Shown here: positions 54,270-62,817 of the stretch, in pieces
How the letters are laid out: each line of letters begins with the position of its first letter
Numbering within the stretch: the first letter of the stretch is position 1
Assembly: GCA_016125375.1 (NCBI GenBank)
Contig: WGLU01000001.1
Span: forward strand, 186,001-250,000
DNA: 64,000 nucleotides
Origin: Pseudomonadota bacterium
Lineage (GTDB): Bacteria > Pseudomonadota > Alphaproteobacteria > UBA1280 > RI-95
Reading direction: 5' to 3'
Made by a program: the position numbers and the translations under genes
The notes under the pieces: generated by a model
The model's input: only the letters and a program-made list of their open reading frames with translations
Databases searched by the model: none
What the model was told of the DNA's origin: nothing

Positions 54270-54770
54270 GTGCGTGTGTTAGGTGTTGACCCGGGATTGG
54301 AAAAAACCGGCTGGGGGATTATTGAAGTAGATGGTAACCGCCTTTCCTTTGTTGCTGCGGGTACCGTTATTACCAAACGCACAGATGCCGGTGCTTTGCG
54401 TCTGAAGGAGATTTTTGACGGCCTGACGGCTATCGTCCAACACTATCAACCCCACGCAGCTGCGGTGGAAGAGGTATTTGTGAACAACAATGCCCGCTCC
54501 AGCCTTAAACTCGGGCAGGCGCGGGGCATGGCTCTGCTGGTACCTGCGCTGCACGGGCTTGATGTGGCAGAATACAGTGCCACAACCATTAAAAAAGCGG
54601 TGGTAGGTACAGGTAAGGCGGAAAAAACGCAGGTCAGCCATATGGTTAAAATCCTCTTGCCCCGGGCGATTCTGCAAACGGCAGATACGGCAGATGCCTT
54701 GGCAGTAGCCATTTGTCATGCGCATACGTTACAATCGTCTATAACGAGAACAAAGGCGGCATTGCGATGA
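54270..54770 (+). CDS. ruvC: Crossover junction endodeoxyribonuclease RuvC
   Basis: A 166-residue Holliday-junction resolvase. Catalytic acidic residues: LGVDPGLEKTGWG (D7 area), VEEVFVNNN (Glu) and TADTADALAVAICHA (two Asp). The start is a GTG at 54270, just after the previous stop; GGAGG lies upstream. Overlaps ruvA by ATGA. Confidence 0.95.
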   Translation: MRVLGVDPGLEKTGWGIIEVDGNRLSFVAAGTVITKRTDAGALRLKEIFDGLTAIVQHYQPHAAAVEEVFVNNNARSSLKLGQARGMALLVPALHGLDVAEYSATTIKKAVVGTGKAEKTQVSHMVKILLPRAILQTADTADALAVAICHAHTLQSSITRTKAALR

Positions 54771-55366
54771 TTTACCTCCTGCAAGGCAAGATAGCGCTGA
54801 TCGGTGACGACTTTGCAGTCGTAAACGTGGGTGGTGTGGGATACGAGGTTCATGGCTCTGGCCGCATGTTAAGCCGCCTGAAGGTGGGTGATGCCGAAGA
54901 GCTGCTGATTTATACGCATGTGCGTGAAGATCATATCCACCTGTACGGATTCCAGACTGCTGATGAGCGGGCCTGGTTCACAAAATTGCTTGATGTTTCC
55001 GGCGTAGGCGCAAAAGTGGCGCTGGCACTGCTGACAGCATTGAGTCCCGAAGAAATCACTCAAGCTATCTCCACCGCGCAGCCGACCATGCTGACACGTG
55101 CAAGTGGCGTGGGCAAAAAGCTGGCGGAACGTATTGTGCTGGAGCTCAAAGGCAAAGTAGCCAGTATGCCTGCTGGCATCAGCATTGGCACGGCTGCGAC
55201 CGCGCCACAGGGCGGCGTACAAGCGGATGTTGTGTCTGCCTTGACGAATATGGGCTTTAAAATGTCGGATGCGCAAAACGTTGTTGCAACCGTAGCTGCC
55301 GGGCAGGGGGCTGAGGGTGATTTTGGCCAGATGCTGAAGGCATCCCTTCAGGCGTTGAGGAGCTAG
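54767..55366 (+). CDS. ruvA: Holliday junction branch migration protein RuvA
   Basis: A 199-residue junction-binding protein. OB-fold start (MIYLLQGKIAL), two helix-hairpin-helix motifs (LLDVSGVGAKVALALL and LTRASGVGKKLAERIV), and a C-terminal RuvB-binding domain. AAAGG precedes the ATG at 54767. Confidence 0.95.
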   Translation: MIYLLQGKIALIGDDFAVVNVGGVGYEVHGSGRMLSRLKVGDAEELLIYTHVREDHIHLYGFQTADERAWFTKLLDVSGVGAKVALALLTALSPEEITQAISTAQPTMLTRASGVGKKLAERIVLELKGKVASMPAGISIGTAATAPQGGVQADVVSALTNMGFKMSDAQNVVATVAAGQGAEGDFGQMLKASLQALRS

Positions 55367-55369
55367 GCT

Positions 55370-56398
55370 ATGATGAATAATCTCGCCGAAGACCGTTTGA
55401 TTGATGCTGACCGAATCACAGGTGATAACCCTGACCTGACCGTGCGCCCTGAAAAGCTGGAAGATTTTGTCGGCCAGCCCAAGTTGCGCGAGAATCTGAG
55501 CATTTTCATTCAGGCCGCAAAGGCGCGTAAGGGTGCATTAGATCACGTGTTGTTTCATGGCCCTCCGGGTTTGGGCAAAACCACTCTTGCGGCGATTGTG
55601 GCAAAAGAGCTGGGTGTGAACTTTCGTTCCACATCGGGGCCTGTGATTGAGAAAAGTGGTGATTTGGCTGCTATCCTGACATCGCTTGAGCCTCATGACG
55701 TACTGTTTATCGACGAAATCCACCGCCTGTCTACACAGGTTGAGGAGATTCTTTACCCTGCGCTGGAAGACTATAAGCTGGACATTGTGATTGGTGATGG
55801 ACCTGCTGCGCGCACCGTTAAAATTGACCTGCCGCCCTTTACTCTGGTGGGGGCGACGACCCGTTCTGGCATGCTCAGCAACCCGCTGCGAGACCGTTTT
55901 GGCGTGCACCTGCGGTTGGAGTTTTATAACCCTGAAGACCTGACCCGTATCATTCAACGTGCGGCGTATAAGATTGGTATTCCGTTGGAAGAGCAGGGCG
56001 CGTTTGAAATCGCCCGCCGCAGCCGCGGCACGCCACGTATTGCCAACCGTCTGCTGCGCCGTGTGTGGGATTTTGCCACCGTGATGGGTGACGGCACAAT
56101 TACATCTGCGATTGCCGATAAAGCGTTGCAGGCGCTTGAGGTGGACAGCCTCGGCTTTGACCGGAATGACCACCGCCTGCTGGAAGCTATCATTGACCGT
56201 TTTGAAGGCGGTCCTGTTGGTTTGGAAACCCTTGCCGCCGCTATCGGGGAGAGCAAGGACACCATTGAAGATGTCATCGAGCCGTACCTTATCCAGCACG
56301 GGTTCATCCAGCGCACACCGCGTGGACGTGTGGCGCTAACAGCTGCCTATACCCACCTTGGTCGGACGCCCAAAAACATCCAAGCAGCACTCCTGTAG
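55370..56398 (+). CDS. ruvB: Holliday junction branch migration helicase RuvB
   Basis: A 342-residue AAA+ motor. Walker [12 protein letters not shown], Walker [11 protein letters not shown], sensor/Arg-finger region [16 protein letters not shown], and the C-terminal winged helix [11 protein letters not shown]. Three bases after ruvA. Confidence 0.96.
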   Translation: MMNNLAEDRLIDADRITGDNPDLTVRPEKLEDFVGQPKLRENLSIFIQAAKARKGALDHVLFHGPPGLGKTTLAAIVAKELGVNFRSTSGPVIEKSGDLAAILTSLEPHDVLFIDEIHRLSTQVEEILYPALEDYKLDIVIGDGPAARTVKIDLPPFTLVGATTRSGMLSNPLRDRFGVHLRLEFYNPEDLTRIIQRAAYKIGIPLEEQGAFEIARRSRGTPRIANRLLRRVWDFATVMGDGTITSAIADKALQALEVDSLGFDRNDHRLLEAIIDRFEGGPVGLETLAAAIGESKDTIEDVIEPYLIQHGFIQRTPRGRVALTAAYTHLGRTPKNIQAALL

Positions 56399-56427
56399 AA
56401 AAAATATTTTTTATGTGTGCGTTTTCA

Positions 56428-56449
56428 GGGGGTTACAAAACCCCCTTAT
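56428..56449 (+). terminator. Possible ruv operon terminator
   Basis: GGGGGTT-acaa-AACCCCC followed by TTATG; weak T run. Confidence 0.5.
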
Positions 56450-56457
56450 GAACGTGC

Positions 56458-56486
56458 TGGACGCGGCTGAAAGACTGGTTTATACA
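56458..56486 (+). promoter_or_regulatory. Candidate tol-pal promoter
   Basis: TGGACG, 17 bp, TATACA, ~40 bp before tolQ. Confidence 0.45.
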
Positions 56487-56532
56487 TGGAATCCCCAAGC
56501 AAAAAACAGGTTCACTGAGGGATAAGAGGTCT

Positions 56533-57303
56533 ATGGATACTGTCGCTACCGTTGCCAACGAAATTTCGGTTATCAGCCTGTTCAGTCAGGCATCTGTTTT
56601 CGTCAAGTTCATCATGCTCGGTCTGCTGACCATGTCGGTTGTGGTCTGGGCTGTGTTGATTGAGAAATATAACCGCCTGCGTGTCCTGAAACGCCGTGCC
56701 GACAAATTTGAAGAAGCCTTCTGGGGCGAGAAGGGTCTGGAAGATCTGTACCGCAACACCCAACCCGAGGACACCGACCACCCGATGGCCATGCTGTTTG
56801 TGGTTGGCCTGCGTGAATGGGAACGTGCAAAGGATAGCGAAGGCGAAGAGCACGGTATCATTCAGCTTGGTGTGGTTGAGCGTGTACACCGCCTGATGAA
56901 TGCGACCATGGTACGCGAGCTTGAACGTATTGAAAAATACCTGCCGATGCTGGCCACTGTCGGTGCGACTGCACCGTTTGTGGGCCTGCTGGGCACGGTT
57001 TGGGGGATTATGCACTCTTTCCAGACCATCGGCGTGACTAAGAACACCTCTCTGGCGTCAGTAGCTCCTGGTATTGCCGAAGCGCTGCTGGCCACTGCCG
57101 TTGGTTTGTTTGCTGCGATTCCCGCTGTTCTTGCCTACAACAAACTCTCGACGGACCTGGGCCGTTATGCCAGCCGTTTGGAAAACTTTGTAACCGAGTT
57201 TGTGACCATTCTGGATCGCCAGCAGCAGGAAGCAATTGTCAGCGCGCGTAAAAGCGGTAAAAAGCGCCGTGCAAGTGACAACGAGCAAAAACTCGCCTCC
57301 TAA
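56533..57303 (+). CDS. tolQ: Tol-Pal system protein TolQ
   Basis: A 256-residue inner-membrane protein of the MotA/TolQ/ExbB family with three helices. The pore-lining region is APFVGLLGTVWGIMHSFQ and GIAEALLATAVGLFAAIPAVLAYN. With TolR it uses the proton gradient to energise TolA and constrict the outer membrane in division. Confidence 0.94.
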   Translation: MDTVATVANEISVISLFSQASVFVKFIMLGLLTMSVVVWAVLIEKYNRLRVLKRRADKFEEAFWGEKGLEDLYRNTQPEDTDHPMAMLFVVGLREWERAKDSEGEEHGIIQLGVVERVHRLMNATMVRELERIEKYLPMLATVGATAPFVGLLGTVWGIMHSFQTIGVTKNTSLASVAPGIAEALLATAVGLFAAIPAVLAYNKLSTDLGRYASRLENFVTEFVTILDRQQQEAIVSARKSGKKRRASDNEQKLAS

Positions 57304-57328
57304 ACATAAAAATAACGAGGATTAGGTC

Positions 57329-57769
57329 ATGGGTGGCCCCGTTCTGACAACTAGCCCGCGTAACCGACGTTCCTTCAAACGTCCACCAATGGGCGAGATT
57401 AACGTTACCCCGTTTGTGGACGTCATGCTGGTGCTGCTGGTCGTCTTTATGATCAGTGCGCCGTTGATGACGCAAGGAATTCAAGTTGCCTTGCCACAGG
57501 TCGAGAATACCCAGATTAACGAGAAGATGGAGCCGATTCAGGTGACCATTAAACGTGCGGGTGAGGTATACGTTCAGGAACGTAAGATCGAACGCAAGGA
57601 CATGGTGGACACTCTGAAAGCCATCCAGTCCCAAAAGCCCGGTACGCAGATTCTGGTGCGTGCAGATAAAGATGCTGCCTACGGGCAGGTGATGGAAGTC
57701 ATGTCTGCCCTGCAAGTTGCAGGTTTGGTGGATGTGGGTCTGATTACCGAACCGCCTGCCAGTAAATAA
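57329..57769 (+). CDS. tolR: Tol-Pal system protein TolR
   Basis: A 146-residue protein: one membrane helix VTPFVDVMLVLLVVFMI with the essential proton-carrying Asp, then a periplasmic domain. RBS GAGGATTAG; 25 bp after tolQ. Confidence 0.93.
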   Translation: MGGPVLTTSPRNRRSFKRPPMGEINVTPFVDVMLVLLVVFMISAPLMTQGIQVALPQVENTQINEKMEPIQVTIKRAGEVYVQERKIERKDMVDTLKAIQSQKPGTQILVRADKDAAYGQVMEVMSALQVAGLVDVGLITEPPASK

Positions 57770-57793
57770 AAACAAGGAATAACAGGTAACGCC

Positions 57794-58591
57794 ATGCGCC
57801 GTGGAGTTCTCCTCTCGCTGCTGCTGCATATCGCCCTCGTATTCGTACTGTGGGTGAACCTGCCTGCGTTCCTGATACCTGAAGAAAAAATCACCTATAT
57901 TAATGTGACTCTGGTGTCGTCCCCTGATGCGGCAAAAACCACCAAAAAGCAGGAAATCAAACCTGTAAAGACCCAACAGAGCAACGCACCTCGTGAAGCG
58001 CCCAAGCCCAAAAAAGAACAAGTGCAGACACCCGATCACGGGACAAAAGTTGTGAGCACACAACAAAGCAGTAAAAAGACGCAGGTAAAGAAACAAGAGG
58101 CCAAGAAACAACAGAAGCAGGAGAAAAAGGTTTCGGAAATCCGTCCTCCTAAGCTGGATAAAACACCGGATAAGAAACCGACACCTGTGAGCAAAAAGGA
58201 ACCGCCCAAGGAAAAAACCGAGGACGACTTCCTTAAGGCGTTGAGTTTTATTGACGATCTGAAGAATAAAAAAGAGGCTCTGGAAGAGGGCGAAGAGACT
58301 GACACCAAGATCTTTGATGTGGATCAGCAGGACATCGCGGTCCTGAAGCGTCATATCGAGAAAAACTGGTTCCGCCCGCCCGGTATCAAGGGGCTGAATG
58401 ACATGAGCGTGGCTGTTTTGGTGAGTGTTAACCGTGACGGTAGCATCCTGAAAATGGAGCTGACACACTCTTCGGGCCAGCCGTTCTTTGATAATTCGCT
58501 CTTGCGCGCGGTCAGAAAATCGGTACCCTTACCCATACCCGCGGATAAATACGACATGTTTAAAACTATTGAGCTGCGGTTCAACGGATAA
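57794..58591 (+). CDS. tolA: TolA-like protein with TonB C-terminal domain
   Basis: A 265-residue envelope-spanning protein. N-terminal anchor (LLSLLLHIALVFVLWV), then a ~130-residue Lys/Pro/Gln-rich linker, then a TonB/TolA-type domain (VAVLVSVNRDGSILKMELTHSSGQPFFDNSLLRAV). The position between tolR and tolB gives the assignment; the linker is shorter than in E. coli TolA. Confidence 0.88.
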   Translation: MRRGVLLSLLLHIALVFVLWVNLPAFLIPEEKITYINVTLVSSPDAAKTTKKQEIKPVKTQQSNAPREAPKPKKEQVQTPDHGTKVVSTQQSSKKTQVKKQEAKKQQKQEKKVSEIRPPKLDKTPDKKPTPVSKKEPPKEKTEDDFLKALSFIDDLKNKKEALEEGEETDTKIFDVDQQDIAVLKRHIEKNWFRPPGIKGLNDMSVAVLVSVNRDGSILKMELTHSSGQPFFDNSLLRAVRKSVPLPIPADKYDMFKTIELRFNG

Positions 58592-58601
58592 AGATAAAGC
58601 T

Positions 58602-59930
58602 ATGAAAAAAATCATTCTTTCTGTGTTTGTTTGTTTGGTCAGCGCCTTTGGGTTGCAAAACGCTAACGCTTTGGTTCGTATTGACCTGACTGACGCTAAC
58701 GCCAACCCACTGCCAATTGCACTTGCCAACCTTGCTGGTACCAGCGAGGAAGAAAAGGCGATGGGTAAGCAGATTAAAGACCTTATCCGTAATAATCTTA
58801 AAAATACCGGCCTGTTCCGCCCTATTGACGACAAAGCTTTCCTTCAGTCCGAAGAATCTTTGCAGAAGCAAGGCCCCGTCTTCTCGCAGTGGCGACTGAT
58901 TGATACCCAGGCTGTCATGGTCGGGAGTGTTGAAATTATTGATGACGGTAGTGCCGATAAAAAACTGCGCGTCGTTTATCGCCTGTTCGATGTGTATTCC
59001 GAAGAGCAAATTACCGGCCGCGTGTATACGGCAACCCTTAAGTTCTGGCGGCATGTCGCACACCGTATCTCCGACGATATCTACAAGAGCCTGACCGGCG
59101 AAGAAGGTTACTTTGCTACACGTATCGTGTTCATTGCCGAGGAGCCGAGCGGTCGGGGCTACAAAGCCAAGAAGCTCTGTGTGATGGATCAGGATGGTGG
59201 CAATTACCAGTGCCTGACCAATGGCCGTCACTTGGTGCTGACTCCGCGTTTCTCGCCTACTGCACAAAAAGTTATTTATATGTCTTACGAGAGCAACCAG
59301 CCGCGCCTGTATCTGCTGAGCCTTGTTTCTGGTGAGCAAGAGATTCTTGGCGACTTTGAAGGATTGAACAGTTCGCCGCGTTTCTCGCCAGACGGTAACA
59401 GCGTCGCGATGACACTTACCATGGGGCACGCCGGTAACCCGGAAATTTACTCCATGGACCTGCGGACACGTAAGTTGCGCCGTCTGACAATCCACCGTGG
59501 AATTGATACGTCACCATCGTTTTCTCCTGATGGTAAGTCCATCGTGTTTAACTCCGACCGTGCAGGTAAACCGGCGCTGTACATCATGGATAAAGACGGT
59601 AACAACGTGCGTCGTCTGACATATGGTGATGGCAAGTATTATGCGCCCGTATGGTCACCCCGAGGTGACTTGATTGCCTTTGTTAAGCAGTTGAATGGCC
59701 GCTTCAGCATTGGTGTGATCGACCCGCAGGGAGAAGAGGAGCGTCTGCTTACCGACAGCTATATGGACGAATCGCCCAGCTGGTCGCCTAACGGTCGTGT
59801 AATCATCTTTGCGCGTCAGAAGGGGGATAGCACCCGCGTTCATACCATTGACCTGACCGGTTATAACGAGCGCCAGCTGCCAACGCCAACAGATGCGACC
59901 GACCCAAGTTGGTCACCGCTGTTGCAATAG
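58602..59930 (+). CDS. tolB: Tol-Pal system beta-propeller protein TolB
   Basis: A 442-residue periplasmic protein that binds Pal. Signal peptide MKKIILSVFVCLVSAFGLQNANA, N-terminal mixed domain (60-160), then a six-bladed propeller with repeated SPDG, as in PRFSPDGNSVAMT and SPSFSPDGKSIVFNS. ATG at 58602. Confidence 0.95.
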   Translation: MKKIILSVFVCLVSAFGLQNANALVRIDLTDANANPLPIALANLAGTSEEEKAMGKQIKDLIRNNLKNTGLFRPIDDKAFLQSEESLQKQGPVFSQWRLIDTQAVMVGSVEIIDDGSADKKLRVVYRLFDVYSEEQITGRVYTATLKFWRHVAHRISDDIYKSLTGEEGYFATRIVFIAEEPSGRGYKAKKLCVMDQDGGNYQCLTNGRHLVLTPRFSPTAQKVIYMSYESNQPRLYLLSLVSGEQEILGDFEGLNSSPRFSPDGNSVAMTLTMGHAGNPEIYSMDLRTRKLRRLTIHRGIDTSPSFSPDGKSIVFNSDRAGKPALYIMDKDGNNVRRLTYGDGKYYAPVWSPRGDLIAFVKQLNGRFSIGVIDPQGEEERLLTDSYMDESPSWSPNGRVIIFARQKGDSTRVHTIDLTGYNERQLPTPTDATDPSWSPLLQ

Positions 59931-59986
59931 AGGCACGCATGGGTGGCATATTTTATGTGCCGTAAGGGTTAAAATGTTGGTTTTTG

Positions 59987-60065
59987 TGGACAACTACCTG
60001 CAAAAGCATGATATAAAGTTGGCAGTAACGGTTTTTAGCGCTGTTTCAGCCGCAAAAGCTGAAAC
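59987..60065 (+). promoter_or_regulatory. Candidate pal promoter and leader hairpin
   Basis: TGGACA (59987), 17 bp, GATATA (60010). The leader then has GTTTCAGC-cgcaaaa-GCTGAAAC at 60043-60065. It would give pal extra transcription beyond tolQRAB. Confidence 0.45.
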
Positions 60066-60105
60066 TGTTCATAATAAGTAAAGAGAATAAAGAGAGTACG
60101 GTTCC

Positions 60106-60645
60106 ATGTTCAAAAAGGCTCTTGTTTCGGTTGCTTCGGTGATGGTACTGGCTGCATGTGCCACAAGCCCCACCGCGCACAGCTATAAAAATGACTATGA
60201 CTACGTGACCCAGGAAGACATTCGTCCGATGGTTGACGAGTCCAAAGGTGTTTACTCCTCCGACGTTGTCGTGAGCGATAAAACCAAAGCCGTTCGCAAA
60301 GATTTCATGAACGCCGTGGGCGACCGCGTGATGTTTGACTTCGACTCTGCCAACCTGTCGGCAGATGCTCAGAAAGTTCTGACCGGTATTGCAAACTACA
60401 TCCTGCAATCTGGTGAAGTTGACGGCATTACCGTAGAAGGTCACTGCGACGAGCGCGGTACACGCGAATACAACTTGGCTTTGGGTGACCGCCGTGCGGT
60501 TGCTGTAAAGCGCTTCCTGGTTGGTCTGGGCGTTGATGCTGCTAAAATCAACACCATCAGCTACGGTAAAGAACGTCCGGTTGACAACGGTCATAACGAG
60601 CGTGCATGGGCTAAGAACCGCCGCTCTGTTATCGTTCTTAACTAA
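60106..60645 (+). CDS. pal: Peptidoglycan-associated lipoprotein Pal
   Basis: A 179-residue outer-membrane lipoprotein. Lipobox VLAACATS, then an OmpA-type peptidoglycan-binding domain: VMFDFDSANLS, EGHCDERGTREYNLALGDRRA with the diaminopimelate-binding Asp and Arg, and SYGKERPVDNGHNERAWAKNRR. Confidence 0.96.
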   Translation: MFKKALVSVASVMVLAACATSPTAHSYKNDYDYVTQEDIRPMVDESKGVYSSDVVVSDKTKAVRKDFMNAVGDRVMFDFDSANLSADAQKVLTGIANYILQSGEVDGITVEGHCDERGTREYNLALGDRRAVAVKRFLVGLGVDAAKINTISYGKERPVDNGHNERAWAKNRRSVIVLN

Positions 60646-60660
60646 GAACGGTTGTTAGAA

Positions 60661-60695
60661 TGGAAAAGCGCCCACTTCCGAGTGGGCGCGCTCCA
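60661..60695 (+). other. Hairpin between pal and cpoB
   Basis: GCGCCCACT-tccg-AGTGGGCGC (60668-60689), flanked by TGGA/TCCA. A 9-bp stem with tetraloop and no T run: an mRNA-stability or processing element, not a clear terminator. Confidence 0.55.
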
Positions 60696-60713
60696 ATGGA
60701 AACGAGGTAAGTC

Positions 60714-61544
60714 ATGCGTCAGTTCCTCTTGGGATTGCTCACCACTAGTATTTTGTCCACCAGTTTTGCCTATGTCGCCTGTGCTGAAGAGGGTGACGAC
60801 GTAGAGGCGCGTCTGTCCCGCATGGAACAGCGCATCATGGCACTGGAGAAGAAAGTGCTGGGCACGATGAGTGATGGCTCCGGCGGCACCTTGTTGGCAG
60901 ACCATGAAGCTCGTATCGATAATATTGAAAATGAGTCGGCTAAGATCTACGGCAAGACGGAAGAAGTGGCAAATGCCATTCAGAAGCTGGCGGAAAAAGT
61001 TGACCTGATTTCCAAAGATATGGATCTGCGTATTCAGGATCTGGAAAAGAATGTCGCTATGGGCGGCGTAAAAGCAGCAAAAGAGCCTTCCGACAAGGAG
61101 GCGGCGCCTAAGTCGGCAGCAAAAAAGCCGGCCACTAAGGCAGATATCGACGCTGCCGTCCCTGAAAAAATTTCGGCAGAAAAGCTGTATGATCAGGCTT
61201 ATGACTATATGACCAAGTCGCGCTACGCGACGGCTCAGGTTTGGTTTGAGGCCTTCCTTGAGCGTTTCCCGCAACATGACCGTGCAGATAACGCCTGGTA
61301 TTGGCTGGGTGAAATGCATTTGGTGCAGGACCGCCCTGAAGACGCAGTTATTGCGTTCTCTAGTGGTCTGAAATCTTTCCCTACCGGCGCCAAAGCACCG
61401 GATAATATGCTCAAAATGGGCGTGGCATTTGAGAAAATGGGCCGCAAGGATTTGGCAAAGAGCACATGGGAAAAGTTGACGAAAGACTTCCCGAACGCAG
61501 CTTCCGCAGCTAAAGCTAAGAAGCGCCTTGAAGGTATGAAGTGA
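60714..61544 (+). CDS. cpoB: Cell division coordinator CpoB (YbgF)
   Basis: A 276-residue periplasmic protein: signal peptide to about residue 24, coiled coil (30-115), Lys/Ala-rich linker, then TPR repeats (LYDQAYDYMTKSRYATAQVWFEAFLERFP...). It joins Tol-Pal work with peptidoglycan synthesis. GAGG precedes the ATG. Confidence 0.93.
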   Translation: MRQFLLGLLTTSILSTSFAYVACAEEGDDVEARLSRMEQRIMALEKKVLGTMSDGSGGTLLADHEARIDNIENESAKIYGKTEEVANAIQKLAEKVDLISKDMDLRIQDLEKNVAMGGVKAAKEPSDKEAAPKSAAKKPATKADIDAAVPEKISAEKLYDQAYDYMTKSRYATAQVWFEAFLERFPQHDRADNAWYWLGEMHLVQDRPEDAVIAFSSGLKSFPTGAKAPDNMLKMGVAFEKMGRKDLAKSTWEKLTKDFPNAASAAKAKKRLEGMK

Positions 61545-62776
61545 GCCTTACGGCAACAGTTGAGTCTTTACTCTCAGCGCATTTGGCACCTCAAGCCAAA
61601 TGCGCTGTTGCTTTTTCCGGTGGTGGTGACTCACTTGCACTTCTGCATGCTGCCATTGCTGCCCGTGGAACGGAACGGGTCCTGGCATTACATTTTAACC
61701 ATGGCCTGCGTGAAGCTTCCAATGCAGAAGCGGATTGGGTGTCAGACACATGTGCCAGGATTGGCGTCACCTGCCTCGTAGGCACATGGCAGCCACCTGC
61801 TATCCGCAATAACATTCAGTCACAGGCGCGTAGAGCGCGTTATGCCTTCCTGCTTGGTCAGATGAAGCTGGCCGGCATACAGCATCTGCTTTTGGGCCAT
61901 ACGCGGGACGATGTTGCTGAAACACTGCTCGAACGTCTGGGACGCGGCAGTGGGGTCAGGGGGCTGGCCGTATTGCCTGCAGAAACACAAGTGGGTGGGT
62001 ACACGTTTCTACGGCCACTCCGCGCGCAATCACGGGATGCTCTCCGGCAATGGTTGAAGGCTCGTGGTTATTCGTGGCTGGAGGACCCCAGTAATGCGAA
62101 TCGAGCTTTCAAACGCGTCAGGCTTCGGGAGCTTATGCAGCAAAATGCGGATGTCCTGAATGCAGAAGCACTGGCCAGCACTGTGGATGCATTGATTGAT
62201 GCTGACAATCTTTTGAATACACAAGCGCACAACTGGATTGCTTCCCATGCAAGAGAGGTCATTCCGGGCGTCTTTGTATGCGGCCATACGTTGGAACAAT
62301 TGCCGGATGAACATCTTCTGCGCGTTTTTTCAGGGCTCTCGCAACGCCTGTCACCTATGGCAGATATTCCCCGTGGTTCAAAGGTGCTGCAAGCCCTTAA
62401 AAACATGCGAACAAGGCATCACGTACGTTTGGGGGCGTTGGATGTTTGGCACACAGCTGTGGGTTTTGTGCTGGCGTCGACAGCTTATGGTCATGCGGAT
62501 TTCTTTACCATAAAAAATGCAGGTAAGTCCTTGCACACCAACCAGATTCAGTTTGGACGTGATTTGCCGGCCAAACTACGTCAGAGCATTTTTAAACGGT
62601 CATTTTTTCCGTTAACCATCAGAAATCATATGCCTTTCTGGTGTGATGATGAGGGAAGAATTGCAGCGGCATTTGCAGGTGAGGGGTTAACCCTTCCGGG
62701 CCAGACCACACAGCTTTTGGCAGAATGGTCACCGGACCCCGTGCATTTTCTTGCCTTGCAGAGTGTGCGCGACTAA
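61541..62776 (+). CDS. tilS: tRNA(Ile)-lysidine synthase
   Basis: A 411-residue enzyme that converts the wobble C of tRNA-Ile(CAU) to lysidine with ATP. The PP-loop is AVAFSGGGDSLALL (residues 22-35), and HFNHGLREAS and LGHTRDDVAETLLERL are family motifs. GTG start inside the cpoB end (4-bp overlap). Confidence 0.93.
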   Translation: MSLTATVESLLSAHLAPQAKCAVAFSGGGDSLALLHAAIAARGTERVLALHFNHGLREASNAEADWVSDTCARIGVTCLVGTWQPPAIRNNIQSQARRARYAFLLGQMKLAGIQHLLLGHTRDDVAETLLERLGRGSGVRGLAVLPAETQVGGYTFLRPLRAQSRDALRQWLKARGYSWLEDPSNANRAFKRVRLRELMQQNADVLNAEALASTVDALIDADNLLNTQAHNWIASHAREVIPGVFVCGHTLEQLPDEHLLRVFSGLSQRLSPMADIPRGSKVLQALKNMRTRHHVRLGALDVWHTAVGFVLASTAYGHADFFTIKNAGKSLHTNQIQFGRDLPAKLRQSIFKRSFFPLTIRNHMPFWCDDEGRIAAAFAGEGLTLPGQTTQLLAEWSPDPVHFLALQSVRD

Positions 62777-62817
62777 GATGAACAAACATTTTAATGACCA
62801 ATTCCGAGGACTTTCCC

